Part shown: positions 22,432-23,295 of the stretch, piece after piece
Position numbering within the stretch: the stretch's first letter is position 1
Layout: each line of letters begins with the position of its first letter
Source: an uncultured Paracoccaceae bacterium
Lineage (GTDB): Bacteria > Pseudomonadota > Alphaproteobacteria > Rhodobacterales > Rhodobacteraceae
Length of the DNA stretch: 23,295 bases
Direction of reading: 5' to 3'
Assembly (NCBI GenBank): GCA_937952085.1
Contig: CALFYQ010000206.1
Span: 1 to 23,295 of the forward strand
Notes under the pieces: model-generated
Told to the model about the DNA's origin: nothing
What the model saw: the letters and a program-made list of their open reading frames with translations, nothing else
The model's database searches: none
Made by a program: the position numbers and the translations under genes

Positions 22432-22460
22432 TTGCCATGCCGGGCGAAAGGCGCCATATC
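22432..22460 (+). promoter_or_regulatory. Candidate sigma-70 promoter of rpoZ
   Basis: TTGCCA (22432-22437), 17 bases, CATATC (22455-22460), about 39 bases before the rpoZ ATG. Confidence 0.45.
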
Positions 22461-22498
22461 CCCGTTCTCACCCAGTCAGCGCTTAGGAGCGCCCGCCC

Positions 22499-22852
22499 AT
22501 GGCTCGCGTCACCGTCGAAGATTGCGTGGACAAGGTTCCGAACCGGTTCGACCTCGTCATGCTCGCCGCCCACCGCGCCCGGACCATTGCGACCGGCGCG
22601 CCGCTCACCGTGGACCGCGACAACGACAAGAACCCGGTCGTCGCCCTGCGCGAGATCGCCGACGAGACGATCCCGGTCGAGGACCTGCGCGAGCAGGCCA
22701 TCGCCTCGCTGCAGAAGCACATCGAGGTGGACGAGCCGGAAGAGGACCGGATGGCCGCGCTGATGAGCGCCGAGCCGCGCGACAAGCCGGTCGAGGACCT
22801 TTCCGAGGAGCAGCTCCTCCGCGCCCTCCTCGCCGAGCAGAGCGCCGGCTGA
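22499..22852 (+). CDS. rpoZ: RNA polymerase omega subunit
   Basis: 117 residues. The N-terminal 65 residues are omega-like (MARVTVEDCVDKVPNRFDLVMLAAHRAR, PVVALREIADETI), which helps assemble and stabilise core RNA polymerase and binds ppGpp with beta-prime in many bacteria. The C-terminal acidic extension is usual in alphaproteobacteria. ATG 22499 follows AGGAG with a somewhat long spacer. The stop codon is inside a 7-bp hairpin. The spoT/relA gene, often next to rpoZ, is not in the window; the next gene runs in the opposite direction. Confidence 0.96.
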   Translation: MARVTVEDCVDKVPNRFDLVMLAAHRARTIATGAPLTVDRDNDKNPVVALREIADETIPVEDLREQAIASLQKHIEVDEPEEDRMAALMSAEPRDKPVEDLSEEQLLRALLAEQSAG

Positions 22853-22860
22853 TCCGGCGC
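22842..22860. terminator. Hairpin overlapping the rpoZ stop, between convergent genes
   Basis: GCGCCGG-CTGAT-CCGGCGC, a perfect 7-bp stem whose loop holds the rpoZ TGA. It sits between two convergent genes 16 bases apart and could end transcription from both sides. Confidence 0.45.
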
Positions 22861-22868
22861 CGCCCGGC

Positions 22869-23295
22869 TCACTTGTCGGGCAGCGTCGACTTTCCCGAGA
22901 ACATCTCCCGGATGTTGACCGACGACCTCTCGCCGATGTCGTCGTAGTGCCAGCGCAGCCAGTTCGCGGCGGCCGAGCGGCCGATCTCGAACAGGTGGCG
23001 CAGGAACGCCCATTCCGAGTTCAGCTTCGACGAAGCGTCGAGCGAGCGCATCCGCTTGCGCGAATGGATGATGTGGAGGTTCATCTTCCGGTATTCGTCC
23101 GGACTGAGCTTGCCGTCCTCCAAGAGCCGCGTGACGAAGTCGATCGAGCGCAACTCGTGCAGCAGCGACGAGTTGAAGGTGATCTCGTTGATCCGGTTCT
23201 GGATCTCGGCGGCGTTCTTCGGCTCCTCCTCGCGCACGACCGGGTTGATCTGCACGATAACGATGTCGTTCGCCGGGCTGTTGTAGAAGAACGGA
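22869..23295 (-). CDS. Patatin-like phospholipase family protein (DUF3734 region), 3' part
   Basis: The gene continues beyond the window; 141 C-terminal residues are visible and the stop is TGA at 22871-22869. The frame is open to the edge (PFFYNSPANDIVIVQINPVV...), so a GTG at 23255 is not the real start. The sequence RINEITFNSSLLHELRSIDFV and the final helices with GRSAAANWLRWHYDDIGERSSV match the C-terminal DUF3734 region of bacterial patatin-like phospholipases. The catalytic Ser-Asp dyad lies outside the window, so activity cannot be checked. These proteins have been linked to lipid turnover and, in some bacteria, polyhydroxybutyrate metabolism. The region is less GC-rich than its neighbours. 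Confidence 0.75.
   Translation of the reverse strand, partial: PFFYNSPANDIVIVQINPVVREEEPKNAAEIQNRINEITFNSSLLHELRSIDFVTRLLEDGKLSPDEYRKMNLHIIHSRKRMRSLDASSKLNSEWAFLRHLFEIGRSAAANWLRWHYDDIGERSSVNIREMFSGKSTLPDK

Noticed and set aside
1..23295. CRISPR arrays, tRNA, rRNA, transposases, phage genes, toxin-antitoxin pairs
   Set aside because: No spaced direct-repeat array, cloverleaf-like sequence, or protein with such motifs was seen on either strand; a covariance search was not possible here.

Overview
The window is very GC-rich (about 70% or more) chromosomal DNA of an alphaproteobacterium, most likely in or near the Rhodobacterales. The basis is the gene content (dgcN/dgcA, a rimO locus, carA divergent from a yqeY-type gene), a perfect CtrA-type box, and strong G/C at third codon positions. 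I see no phage, insertion sequence, CRISPR array, tRNA or rRNA. The window is mainly core and metabolic genes with several poorly described accessory modules.

Layout. 1-167 is the 3' end of a GGDEF diguanylate cyclase, followed by about 430 bases without a gene that hold copy A of a 160-bp intergenic repeat. 595-3427 (minus) is a tight three-gene operon, dgcN-dgcA-D-amino-acid aminotransferase, which fits recovery of D-amino acids through D-glutamate. 3617-5989 (minus) is a four-gene, translationally coupled membrane operon: a small membrane protein, a haem-type ferric-reductase membrane domain fused to a Rieske [2Fe-2S] domain, a membrane-anchored protein with a C-x3-C-x15-C-x3-C motif, and a 73-residue membrane protein. 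I cannot match this set to a named system. 6095-6838 is a decayed class III nucleotide cyclase. 6842-8295 is a divergent AraC regulator / LysE-type exporter pair. 8359-10239 is ilvD. 10594-11780 is an ECF sigma factor with an RskA-like membrane anti-sigma factor. 11753-13158 (minus) holds an EamA transporter and a GatB/YqeY protein, divergent from carA (13352-14491).

14513-14528 is a CtrA box in front of an MshEN-GT2 fusion (14625-16478): a processive glycosyltransferase whose N-terminus carries the exact two-motif layout of the c-di-GMP receptor domain MshEN. A less GC-rich gene-free stretch (16544-17138) with nested inverted repeats leads to an orphan ParA-type ATPase, then rimO and a small coupled ORF. 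Next come an LCAT-like lipoprotein hydrolase and an M20 peptidase-family protein that has lost the ligands of one of its two zinc sites. Copy B of the intergenic repeat follows, then rpoZ and the 3' part of a patatin/DUF3734 gene that runs off the window.

Points most worth following up: the Rieske/ferric-reductase module with its four-cysteine partner; the predicted c-di-GMP- and CtrA-controlled glycosyltransferase; the D-amino-acid operon; the dispersed 160-bp repeat; and a 14-base CRP/FNR-like palindrome found identically upstream of the ECF operon and the LCAT-like lipoprotein gene.
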